IMG/VR virus record: IMGVR_UViG_3300035698_000133
Coordinates: 1 to 42,531 of that record
Reading direction: 5' to 3' (one strand)
Origin: a virus
DNA length: 42,531 bases
The notes under the pieces are model-generated. The model had not been told where the DNA came from. It saw nothing but the letters and a program-made list of their open reading frames with translations, and made no database searches. Every line of letters starts with the position of its first letter. Position 1 is the stretch's first letter. This document shows, piece by piece, positions 23,420-29,962 of this stretch. The translations under genes were made by a program, and so were the position numbers.

Positions 23420-23770
23420 CTAACCCCTCTCAACATATTTCATTTTAATTTCTTTTGGACTGAAGAAATCCACAATAACTCCAGTTGCAAGACCCGTATC
23501 ATATTTCTTACAACTAAAAATATCAATATAACAGTCACCTGTTTTATCTACAAAGTGTCCTGTGATGTTACTGGTTTCTATCATCTGACAAAAACTGTAA
23601 CCGGCCGCATCAGGGTCGTGTGTTGCAAAGTGTGCAATCATTGGGTCACCATATGATACCATACCAATTGTTGGAACAACATTAGAAATGAATGATCGAA
23701 TATTCTCTTCTGTTAAAGTTTCCTTTGAACAGGATTCGCAATCAAATAGTGTATGATAACCCCAAGCCAT
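23420..23770 (-). CDS. speD: S-adenosylmethionine decarboxylase (SpeD-like)
   Basis: 116 aa. Pyruvoyl enzyme that decarboxylates SAM for spermidine synthesis, known from marine T4-like phages. The proenzyme cleavage region is IETSNITGHF, with Ser67 as the expected pyruvoyl-forming residue and His72 (GHF) nearby; the following CYIDIFSCKKYD matches the conserved strand and Cys acid/base region of the family, and a VDFFSPKEIKMKYV C-terminal end follows. Polyamines could neutralise packaged DNA. Its ATG shares one base with the uvsY stop (TAATG). Confidence 0.78.
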   Translation of the reverse strand: MAWGYHTLFDCESCSKETLTEENIRSFISNVVPTIGMVSYGDPMIAHFATHDPDAAGYSFCQMIETSNITGHFVDKTGDCYIDIFSCKKYDTGLATGVIVDFFSPKEIKMKYVERG

Positions 23771-24201
23771 TATATCATACCCGCTTCAAACTTTTTCCAA
23801 TCAGTGGCATTACGAATATCCCACCCACGATTGTCGATAGATTTAATCACACCCTTGCAGTAGTCTACGCATGAATCGTAGTACCCAATTTTATTTGAAA
23901 TTCTAAGAATGTCCTCGTCGGACTGAATGTACATTGTAAGGTCTGTCTTCATAACCCTAATGTCAAACGGTTTTGCAGCGTAGACTTTTGCATCTGCCTT
24001 ACCACCATAGTACTCCCATTTCTGACGATATAGGAGTTGATGGTCAGTTTTAGCTTTGACCAGTAGCAATTCAAAGTCTGCCTTGAAGTCCAACCATTTC
24101 CGTTTGATCATTTGATTTTTAAAAGATTCCTGATCGATATGTTCTAGATCAGTTATAGGAAGGTCTTCTCTTGCAGTTTTCTTTAGTACTTCTAAATCCA
24201 T
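23770..24201 (-). CDS. uvsY: UvsY recombination mediator
   Basis: 143 aa (T4 UvsY is 137). Loads UvsX recombinase on ssDNA coated with gp32. It matches T4 UvsY over the whole length: KWLDFKADFELL, YYGGKADAKVYAAKPFD, MKTDLTMYIQSDEDIL and the end CKGVIKSIDNRGWDIRN followed by WKKFEAG. It starts at ATG 24201, 14 nt after the T-run that ends the putative small RNA, and is coupled to speD downstream. Confidence 0.94.
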   Translation of the reverse strand: MDLEVLKKTAREDLPITDLEHIDQESFKNQMIKRKWLDFKADFELLLVKAKTDHQLLYRQKWEYYGGKADAKVYAAKPFDIRVMKTDLTMYIQSDEDILRISNKIGYYDSCVDYCKGVIKSIDNRGWDIRNATDWKKFEAGMI

Positions 24202-24215
24202 AATTGCCTCATAAT

Positions 24216-24334
24216 AAAAAAAGTGAGCAGTTTGGTTTCTCTCTTTGATATGTTGACCCTGATGAGTTCGAACGAGTTGTCATCAGAAATTAAGTCTAAG
24301 ATTTGATAAATGTTAAAGCTTACCAAATCTGCTC
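24216..24334 (-). ncRNA. putative structured small RNA with own late promoter and terminator
   Basis: The 141-bp gap between gp3 and uvsY has no reading frame of note but is organised as an RNA gene. A TATAAATA late promoter ends 5 nt before G24334. From exactly that base, GAGCAG-A-TTTGGT pairs with ACCAAA-CTGCTC (24225-24236) as a 12-bp stem with one bulge closing the whole RNA, followed by AC and seven Ts (24216-24222). Inside is a perfect 7-bp hairpin CTGATGA/TCATCAG (24259-24286). The length is about 119 nt. It does not fit a tRNA. No known phage RNA family is recognised. Confidence 0.6.
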
Positions 24335-24339
24335 ATCTA

Positions 24340-24347
24340 TATTTATA
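24340..24347 (-). promoter_or_regulatory. late promoter TATAAATA for the small RNA
   Basis: Exact late consensus overlapping the gp3-like stop codon (the TAA lies in TATAAATA). The expected +1 is G24334, the first base of the closing stem. Confidence 0.7.
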
Positions 24348-24927
24348 CACTCTCAAATTTATAAATTTGATATTTGAATGTTACATCAGCAGTCATATAC
24401 TCAACATCTGTTGCACCCTGTGTATAATTTAATCCACTGAGTGATATTGGAAATACGTTTTGGAAATTTACGTTTAGAATTGGATTATTTTTGTTTGACA
24501 GGATCATAAGAAATGCATCCGAATACATTGCTTTATCAGATACAGCATTACCAACAAGATCAACAGGTTGTTTTACACCCCCGGCCGGAGTGTTTGACGT
24601 AACATCCCTATGTTTTCTAAATTCTGACCTATCTGATGGGAAACCATACCCCGTAATCCAATTGTGTAGGGTCTGATAATTTTCTAGATACTCATCTACA
24701 ATAAATGTGATAGTAAGGTCACTATATGTAAGTTTATCACCCATAATTGGAATATTCTTAAATGGGTTTGCGAAATCTACAGATGCGCCCTCAATACCGG
24801 GCAGGTTTGCATTGGTTGTGAAAAACTCTACCTTTGGTAATTGTTGAATACCAAAGCGGAACTGGGTTGGACTTGCATAGTCTAACTGTTCTGGTTGTCT
24901 TGCGAGTGGTGATTGTGATGTTGCCAT
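24343..24927 (-). CDS. gp3: tail completion / sheath stabiliser gp3-like protein
   Basis: 194 aa. Placed between gp23 and uvsY, where marine T4-like phages carry the gene annotated as gp3. Recognisable pieces are YASPTQFRFGIQQLPKVEFF, LTYSDLTITFIVDEYLENY, the loop LHNWITGYGFP and FPISLSGLNYTQGATD. The strand pattern resembles the tail-tube fold, so it could be a tube-related terminator rather than a true gp3 homologue. It would cap the tail during assembly. ATG at 24927; ACCTAAATAG just upstream resembles a weak late promoter and contains the previous gene's stop. A late promoter for the small RNA overlaps its stop. Confidence 0.65.
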   Translation of the reverse strand: MATSQSPLARQPEQLDYASPTQFRFGIQQLPKVEFFTTNANLPGIEGASVDFANPFKNIPIMGDKLTYSDLTITFIVDEYLENYQTLHNWITGYGFPSDRSEFRKHRDVTSNTPAGGVKQPVDLVGNAVSDKAMYSDAFLMILSNKNNPILNVNFQNVFPISLSGLNYTQGATDVEYMTADVTFKYQIYKFESV

Positions 24928-24938
24928 TATAATACTAT

Positions 24939-25622
24939 TTAGGTCACAGAATTAACCAAATAACCTTTATGTTGTTTTGCTTTACCATTTGCTACCCTTG
25001 CCATATTACCTTGGTCTAAGTTATTTTCTCTACACCACTTCGTCAGATTTATTATCTTAAACTCCTTACCATCAGGATCGATGATAATATATTCTTTACA
25101 TAATGCAGACGCAACCTTATCCTTTTGACATTGTGGTTGTTTTTTTCCAATCCTTGATTGTCTCATTTTTTCTTTAGTTTCTTCTGTAGGTTTCTTGCCT
25201 TTTTTTGATTCACTCATTTTCTTTTTGGTTTCTTCAGATCGTTTTTTACCCCACAAAGGATTATTTTTACCTTTTTTTGATTCACTCATTTTTCTTTTAG
25301 TTTCTGTAGAACACCTTACGGGAGTATAATTCTTGATGTCAGTTTTATTTAGCCAGTCGTTTCTGGTCACCACATGTAATCTTTTTAGAACACCAGATTC
25401 CCAAGTTTTAGCACTATCGGAATCAGTGAAAGTTTTACGAATCTCTATGGTAAAATCGTCCCTGCCATATTTTTCTATGAGTTCTTTAACATATTTTGAT
25501 GAGGTAAAATAGGAAACCCAGAAATCGTCAGGATGACAACCTCTTTTATATCGGACACCATAGTAGTGTTGGCCGGTGGTCTGGGATGTAATACGGTATG
25601 TGTAGGGGGTATAAATAGACAT
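24939..25622 (-). CDS. GIY-YIG homing endonuclease with NUMOD3 repeats, between gp23 and gp3
   Basis: 227 aa. GIY-YIG core at the N-terminus: YTYRITSQTTGQHYYGVRY, then KYGRDDFTIEIRKTF and a conserved Glu in SAKTWESGVL. Three basic repeats of NUMOD3 type follow (KRKMSESKKGKN, KKKMSESKKGKK, KEKMRQSRIGKK) and a C-terminal helical region (LTKWCRENNLDQGNMARVA). The ATG at 25622 has AAGGAG. A TATAAATA late promoter lies 67 bp upstream and the leader can form a 6+4-bp hairpin (25650-25680). Unlike three other sites, no duplicated gene end is seen here. Confidence 0.86.
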   Translation of the reverse strand: MSIYTPYTYRITSQTTGQHYYGVRYKRGCHPDDFWVSYFTSSKYVKELIEKYGRDDFTIEIRKTFTDSDSAKTWESGVLKRLHVVTRNDWLNKTDIKNYTPVRCSTETKRKMSESKKGKNNPLWGKKRSEETKKKMSESKKGKKPTEETKEKMRQSRIGKKQPQCQKDKVASALCKEYIIIDPDGKEFKIINLTKWCRENNLDQGNMARVANGKAKQHKGYLVNSVT

Positions 25623-25689
25623 TGCTGATGCTCCTTATAAGCGTTAGAGTAGGTGGATGCGTCTAACATCGTGACCTACATTTCACTTC

Positions 25690-25697
25690 TATTTATA
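25690..25697 (-). promoter_or_regulatory. late promoter TATAAATA for the gp23-gp3 endonuclease
   Basis: Exact late consensus with start expected near 25684, giving a leader of about 62 nt with GTAGGT/ACCTAC able to pair. Confidence 0.75.
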
Positions 25698-25737
25698 ACA
25701 AAAAAAATTTAAACTCTATGTAGTTAATAGACAAAAA

Positions 25738-25763
25738 AGAGGATGCTGTTTCCAGCACCCTCT
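25738..25763 (-). terminator. intrinsic terminator after gp23
   Basis: On the minus strand an 11-bp stem AGAGGGTGCTG/CAGCATCCTCT (one G-U pair) with a GAAA tetraloop is followed by TTTTTTG. It is enclosed by a second inverted repeat, TATGTAGTTTAATA (25793-25806) with TATTAACTACATA (25717-25729), so the whole 90-bp block may fold. Confidence 0.9.
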
Positions 25764-25813
25764 AAGTTTTTAGTCAAGTTTCTTATTGTAGTTATTAAAC
25801 TACATAAGGTTGA

Positions 25814-27163
25814 TCACATGAGATTCGTGACTTTTACACGCCTGTACCAAGCATTGGTATTTGCCTCCAATGAAGCATCGGTATTAACCGTGTCATCAGC
25901 AGCAACCGCTCCCGCACCAGCGAATGGGTTAGCAGCAAGACCATAACGAGTCTTGAAACCAATCTTAGGCTGGAAGGAGTTCTCACCAACCGCACGGACC
26001 ATCTGTAGTGGAACGTATGGGCAGTAGAAGAACCCGGCGTCATAAGGTGATGTGCCCTTATAACCACAAACATAATACTGACTAGCAGCAACATTTGCAG
26101 AATATGGATCAACATATACCTTGAAACGACCATTCATCGTACCAGCGAATGTGGAAGATGTGTCATCAACTGCGAGGTTGTTGTTAAGAGCAGGTGTGTA
26201 ATCAAGAACACCAGCCATCTGAAGAGCAGAAGCAACGTCAGCTGAAACGATCAGCATGTTACCCTTGCCCCGACGAGTCTGTTGACCAATCGCATTGGCG
26301 TCACGTTCAATCTGGTACATTAGACCCTTGAACTTCTCAACTGACCAACGACCATTTGAGTCAGTGTCAAGATCAAAAGTACCAGAAGTAGTTGTATTAA
26401 CCTGAGCACCAGCCACGGCAGTGACATATAGTGAACGAACAACTTCACGGTTAATTTCAGCAAGGAGTTCTGTAGAAAGAATGTTGCTGAGTTCTGTCTC
26501 GGCGTCAAGACCATGAATTACCTTCAAGTCCTGTGCAAGTTCCATCGTGTACTCAGCTTTGAGCGCACGGGAAACGGCAGTAACCGTAGACTTTTCAATG
26601 CTGAATGACATTTCAGCGAAAGCGTTCGTACCGCCATCACCAAGTGCTTCAGCCTGACTTCGTGTCATACCTGTTGCGGAAGTATATGTTCCCGGCGAGG
26701 CATCATTAAGAACAGCAGGGTTAGTCTCTGTAGCACCAACATCACCACCGCCGATTGTACCGGCAGCGTTCTGGTTGGAGATATCAGGCATTGACTCATC
26801 AACGAGGGCTTCTGCACCATCCTGTGAGGCGAGTGTAGAACGCATGGCAAAGATAAGTCCGGTTGGACCTGTCATTGGCTGCACACCACAAATGTCATAA
26901 GCAATGAGGTTAGGCATTGCACGACGAACTAGGGAAATTAGAATTGGGTCCCATGTGTCCATCTGTCCGCCACCCATGCTATTAGTTGGTGCGGCTTCTG
27001 AAAGATATCCACGGCTAAAACCGTGGTCTTCTCTCATTGCTTTTTCTTGGTTTTCTAGAATCAGAGTAGTAACTGCCCGCTTGTAAGAATCCGTGATCCG
27101 TGGTAGATCGGGGTGTTCTAGGACTGGCTGCCACTTTTCTTGTAGATGTTCTGTCTGAAACAT
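25814..27163 (-). CDS. gp23: major capsid protein gp23
   Basis: 449 aa HK97-fold head protein of T4-like phages (T4 gp23 is 521 aa; marine forms are shorter). Typical parts: an N-terminal delta domain removed by gp21, WDPILISLVRRAMPNLIAYD, GVQPMTGPTGLIFAMRS, the helix FSIEKSTVTAVSRALKAEY, LSTELLAEINREVVRS and the C-terminal MVRAVGENSFQPKIGFKTRYG. ATG at 27163 has AAAAAGGAG. Base composition is less AT-biased than in the accessory genes, as expected for a highly expressed gene. Followed by the strongest terminator of the window. Confidence 0.98.
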   Translation of the reverse strand: MFQTEHLQEKWQPVLEHPDLPRITDSYKRAVTTLILENQEKAMREDHGFSRGYLSEAAPTNSMGGGQMDTWDPILISLVRRAMPNLIAYDICGVQPMTGPTGLIFAMRSTLASQDGAEALVDESMPDISNQNAAGTIGGGDVGATETNPAVLNDASPGTYTSATGMTRSQAEALGDGGTNAFAEMSFSIEKSTVTAVSRALKAEYTMELAQDLKVIHGLDAETELSNILSTELLAEINREVVRSLYVTAVAGAQVNTTTSGTFDLDTDSNGRWSVEKFKGLMYQIERDANAIGQQTRRGKGNMLIVSADVASALQMAGVLDYTPALNNNLAVDDTSSTFAGTMNGRFKVYVDPYSANVAASQYYVCGYKGTSPYDAGFFYCPYVPLQMVRAVGENSFQPKIGFKTRYGLAANPFAGAGAVAADDTVNTDASLEANTNAWYRRVKVTNLM

Positions 27164-27191
27164 TTTTTTCTCCTTTTTAATTACATCTGTT

Positions 27192-27199
27192 TTTTTATA
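27192..27199 (-). promoter_or_regulatory. possible late promoter TATAAAAA for gp23
   Basis: TATAAAAA in the 39-bp gap before gp23, one mismatch to TATAAATA, about 29 bp before the ATG. Position is right for a late head-gene promoter; sequence support is modest. Confidence 0.35.
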
Positions 27200-27202
27200 A
27201 TA

Positions 27203-28423
27203 TTATTGGGCACGCTCTTTGTTACGACTAATTGCCGACATGTAAGCGCCCATAGCTTTAGTCGTATCAATGTCCTGTGCGGTGCCACCATCTTCATCAT
27301 CAAAAGTTTGTTCAACAATCGTCTTTGGGAAATAACTTTCCTTCAAGGTGTTAAGTTTTGCTTTGAAGGACTCTTCGTTAACAAAATCAACATCTTCGGT
27401 AAGAGACTTGAACTTTTCAATTTCGGTATCGGTCAACTCTTCGCAAGCTTCAGAGATAACCTGTTCCCGAACTAGACCAGACTTAACTGTGGAAAGAGCA
27501 ATATTCTGCTCCATAACACTATTAACCTTTTCCTCTAGTTCAGCAATCTTTTCAGACTGTGCTTCGAGAATGTCATATTTCTCATCAGGCACGTCAATAT
27601 AATGATCTTCAAACAACTGTTTCAGTCCAGAGATAAAGTCTTCTGCAATCTCGCCCTTTAGTCCACGCTCGATTGACAACTCGTTCTCTTTAGTCCATTC
27701 CTCTACAACGTAGTTGAGATAAGTATCTACTTTTTCTGTAAGAGTATCAACTGACTCTTCTAGTTTTACTTCAAAATCGGAAGTCATTGATTCGTAAATA
27801 CGAGCAATTTCCTCACGGGTCTTTGATTTAACAGCAGCTTCAAAGATTGTTGCTGCCTTGTTCTTAAACTCTTCAGAGAGGTCTTCACCATCAACAAGAG
27901 CGGCAACGTCTTCCGCAACATTAATGGACTTGATCTTCTCTTCGATTTCTGCCTTGGCATCTTCGAGTTTCTTCAACTCTTCTTCTGTCTCAGCATTTTC
28001 TGCTTCAGCAAGAGAGGAAGCGTGTTGAGCAAGCATCTCTTCGATGTCGCCCTTCTTCATCTTTCCGATTTGCTCTAGAGCCTGTGCCTTAGTCATCTTC
28101 TTTGACTCAGCAACAACCTCACCGTCTGGTTCAAATCCAGCTGCAAGCTTCTGAGGACCATCTGCTTTACCCTCACCCTTTTGCTGATCATCACCACTGA
28201 TTTTTTTTGCTTTCTTTCCAGCAACATCTGTTGGTGATTTCTTTGCATCAGGTTCTACTACGGCAGGCCCACCATCTTCGGTTTCGCCACCGGGGGTTAC
28301 TGCATCGATTTTCTTCTTTGGTTCAGCAGGAGTAGCACCCTTCGTCTGGGCATCACTTGCTTCTTCGAGTTCTGCAAGCACTTCTGCTTCCAACTCTTCA
28401 ATTGTCTGTTCTAGTTCTGACAT
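27203..28423 (-). CDS. gp22: prohead core scaffold gp22
   Basis: 406 aa, longer than T4 gp22 (269). Highly charged, Glu/Lys/Ala-rich and mostly helical/coiled coil, typical of the internal scaffold digested by gp21 during head maturation. The N-terminal 130 residues are a low-complexity acidic/Lys region (GGETEDGGPAVVEPDAKK). The C-terminal half carries the recognisable scaffold part: VVEEWTKENELSIERGLKGE, FEDHYIDVPDEKYDI and KAKLNTLKESYFPK. ATG at 28423 follows AAGGAG and a TATAAATA late promoter. Confidence 0.9.
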   Translation of the reverse strand: MSELEQTIEELEAEVLAELEEASDAQTKGATPAEPKKKIDAVTPGGETEDGGPAVVEPDAKKSPTDVAGKKAKKISGDDQQKGEGKADGPQKLAAGFEPDGEVVAESKKMTKAQALEQIGKMKKGDIEEMLAQHASSLAEAENAETEEELKKLEDAKAEIEEKIKSINVAEDVAALVDGEDLSEEFKNKAATIFEAAVKSKTREEIARIYESMTSDFEVKLEESVDTLTEKVDTYLNYVVEEWTKENELSIERGLKGEIAEDFISGLKQLFEDHYIDVPDEKYDILEAQSEKIAELEEKVNSVMEQNIALSTVKSGLVREQVISEACEELTDTEIEKFKSLTEDVDFVNEESFKAKLNTLKESYFPKTIVEQTFDDEDGGTAQDIDTTKAMGAYMSAISRNKERAQ

Positions 28424-28452
28424 AGGGTGTCTCCTTACCTAGTTCTGTTGAT

Positions 28453-28460
28453 TATTTATA
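28453..28460 (-). promoter_or_regulatory. late promoter TATAAATA for gp22-gp23
   Basis: Exact late consensus 29 bp before the gp22 ATG, overlapping the gap between gp21 and gp22. Confidence 0.85.
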
Positions 28461-28462
28461 AA

Positions 28463-29110
28463 TTAAAGTCTTTTAAGAAACTTAGCAAAGGCTAATGCTT
28501 CTTTAGTTGCGTTTCTCTGACGTTTCTTAACATCAAACTCTCTCTTCATCTCCATCATTTCTGATTCCAACAACGCACCGTTGTTCCAAACCCACTCTTT
28601 ACCTTCCATAATACCTTCTACGAAAGCATTTGGTGCAGAGGGGTCAGCAACAATATCTGCTGCTGTTGCGAGATAGAAGTCATCCCGCACATAGTTTGCA
28701 CCACCTTTTTGATCTAGACTGCCCATTCCCCGTGAGGAAACGCCCAGTTTTGCACCTTCATCCATAAGACTCTTCACAATCTCACCCATAGGCGTAGACA
28801 TAATCTTCGCCTCTCCAATAAAATTCTTTCCTTCTGGTACAAGGGATGTGATCATATGTGATACACGTTCCAGATTGACGGTTGGCCCGTCTGGATGGCC
28901 CAGTTCACCAAATGCACGTTTCTCTTTAATAAAGTTCTTGTTATATTTAATAACTTCATTATTGAGTATTTCCATAGGATACACCCGACCATTGCGGTTC
29001 TTGATGTCAGCCTGCATAAAGATACCACGAATCTTGTAGGACTTACTACCGTCTTCCTTTGCTTCACAGATATACTCTACGTCTTCGACTGCCTCTGAAA
29101 ATAGTTTCAT
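28463..29110 (-). CDS. gp21: prohead core protease gp21
   Basis: 215 aa (T4 gp21 is 212), serine protease that matures the prohead by cleaving scaffold and capsid proteins. Key segments: NRNGRVYPMEILNNEV, FGELGHPDGPTVNLERVSHM with the catalytic His, and GVSSRGMGSL with the Ser of the S-x-R-G-type motif. ATG at 29110 lies 9 bp after the unknown 139-aa gene. Position between gp68 and gp22 matches T4 apart from the extra gene. Confidence 0.95.
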   Translation of the reverse strand: MKLFSEAVEDVEYICEAKEDGSKSYKIRGIFMQADIKNRNGRVYPMEILNNEVIKYNKNFIKEKRAFGELGHPDGPTVNLERVSHMITSLVPEGKNFIGEAKIMSTPMGEIVKSLMDEGAKLGVSSRGMGSLDQKGGANYVRDDFYLATAADIVADPSAPNAFVEGIMEGKEWVWNNGALLESEMMEMKREFDVKKRQRNATKEALAFAKFLKRL

Positions 29111-29119
29111 TGTTTTATC

Positions 29120-29539
29120 CTATGCCGTCCAAGCTTTGTCTTTTTTAAATTCTAAGATAACAAAACCAGAAGTACCCCTTGTTTCTCCGTTAATATCGGA
29201 TGATGTTGCTGTTGTATTTGTTGCAGTTCCTTTGACTAGTCCAGCAGAACCATCATAATGTCCTGTACCAGCAAGTTGTAATGCAACTACATTTGCTGAA
29301 GAACCAACAAACTTAATGATCAAATCACCAGTGTTTGCTGCGGCAGTACCCTGAGTAAGAGCCCACCAAACACGGGACAGGTCTAACTTACAACCGTTTG
29401 CAAATCCAGAAAGTCCGTCTGCATTAAGAATGAGATTGTCAGCAGTATCATTATCAAAAATTGTTTTTACCGTTACGATACCACCAGCAGCTGGGGCATT
29501 CACAACCGTATCTCTTAATGTTGTCGTTACAAATGACAT
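29120..29539 (-). CDS. unknown beta-rich protein in the head gene cluster
   Basis: 139 aa, not recognised. It is rich in Gly, Ala, Thr and Asn with short alternating strands (TLRDTVVNAPAAGGIVTVKT, then LSRVWWALTQGTAA and TGDLIIKFVGSS), ends in FVILEFKKDKAWTA and lacks charge clusters. Composition and setting suggest a virion surface protein such as a head decoration or fibre-like protein, but this is only inference. It interrupts the T4 order gp68-gp21. ATG at 29539, 9 bp after gp68, with AGGAGAGA upstream. An infection-stage proteome could place it in the particle. Confidence 0.6.
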   Translation of the reverse strand: MSFVTTTLRDTVVNAPAAGGIVTVKTIFDNDTADNLILNADGLSGFANGCKLDLSRVWWALTQGTAAANTGDLIIKFVGSSANVVALQLAGTGHYDGSAGLVKGTATNTTATSSDINGETRGTSGFVILEFKKDKAWTA

Positions 29540-29548
29540 CTATCTCTC

Positions 29549-29797
29549 CTAGATCGCTAACATTTCTTTTTCGAAGTATCCCATAAGTTCCCTCTCAGGG
29601 ACTTTATATTTCTTAGATACATCGGTAATGGTTCTTTCGAAACTATTTAGGAAATCTGAAGGTTTCGCATCCATCTGTTTAAACAAATCGTCTACAGCAT
29701 CCTTCATTTTGGGTGAAAGGCGCTTATATTGCTGCGATTTCTTATGCTCATCCCTCTCTACGACTGTAGTTTCATAGATTTCATCAATCCGTTTCAT
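29549..29797 (-). CDS. gp68: prohead core protein gp68-like
   Basis: 82 aa from ATG 29797. A longer frame from 29935 is an out-of-frame reading of gp67 and is discarded. Mostly helical and charged: KRIDEIYETTVVERDEHKK, then LSPKMKDAVDDLFKQMD and KKYKVPERELMGYFEKEML. Identified by position between gp67 and gp21, as in T4, and by similar size and helix content; direct sequence similarity to T4 gp68 (141 aa) is weak. It overlaps gp67 by 14 bp, so it is co-translated. Confidence 0.65.
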   Translation of the reverse strand: MKRIDEIYETTVVERDEHKKSQQYKRLSPKMKDAVDDLFKQMDAKPSDFLNSFERTITDVSKKYKVPERELMGYFEKEMLAI

Positions 29798-29960
29798 TAA
29801 CGTCCGCTTCCTTGTCCTGATATTTGACAAAAGTATTGGCCAATTCCCGCCGTTTAACTTCCAAAGCATCACCAACCCTACTGGCCATTGTGATACTGAA
29901 TGCTTTCTCAGCTTCGATATTGTTACCAGATACAAGAGCGTCTACAAATTCTTTACTCAT
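29784..29960 (-). CDS. gp67: prohead core protein gp67-like
   Basis: 58 aa. It begins MSKEFVDALVSGNNIEAEKA and continues MASRVGDALEVKRRELANTF. T4 gp67 starts with the same pattern (LIEAIKSNDLVAARKLFAEAM, then RTIDLIKEEKIAIARNF), but the acidic tail of T4 is reduced here to EADVNETD. It assists core assembly and head shape. ATG 2 bp after the gp20 stop, with GGAGG inside the gp20 end as ribosome-binding site. Order gp20-gp67-gp68-gp21 is exactly that of T4. Confidence 0.8.
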   Translation of the reverse strand: MSKEFVDALVSGNNIEAEKAFSITMASRVGDALEVKRRELANTFVKYQDKEADVNETD

Positions 29961-29962
29961 AA

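Noticed and set aside
24259-24290. CTGATGA...GAAA on the plus strand, resembling a hammerhead ribozyme core
   Set aside because: Stem II would have to be GTTCGAAC followed by GAA, but GAG follows; CTGATGA pairs instead with TCATCAG. The core is not formed, and the promoter and T-run point to the other strand.
24225-24334. tRNA or tRNA-like gene (contains GTTCGAAC)
   Set aside because: No 5-bp T-arm stem, D-arm or anticodon arm can be built around it, and the closing stem is 12 bp with a bulge rather than 7.
25475-25669. 64-codon frame upstream of and overlapping the gp23-gp3 endonuclease
   Set aside because: It is a shifted reading of the leader and GIY-YIG core, with no similarity to gp3 or gp23 ends.
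29798-29935. N-terminal extension of the gp68 frame
   Set aside because: It is read out of frame through gp67, which has clear homology and its own ribosome-binding site.
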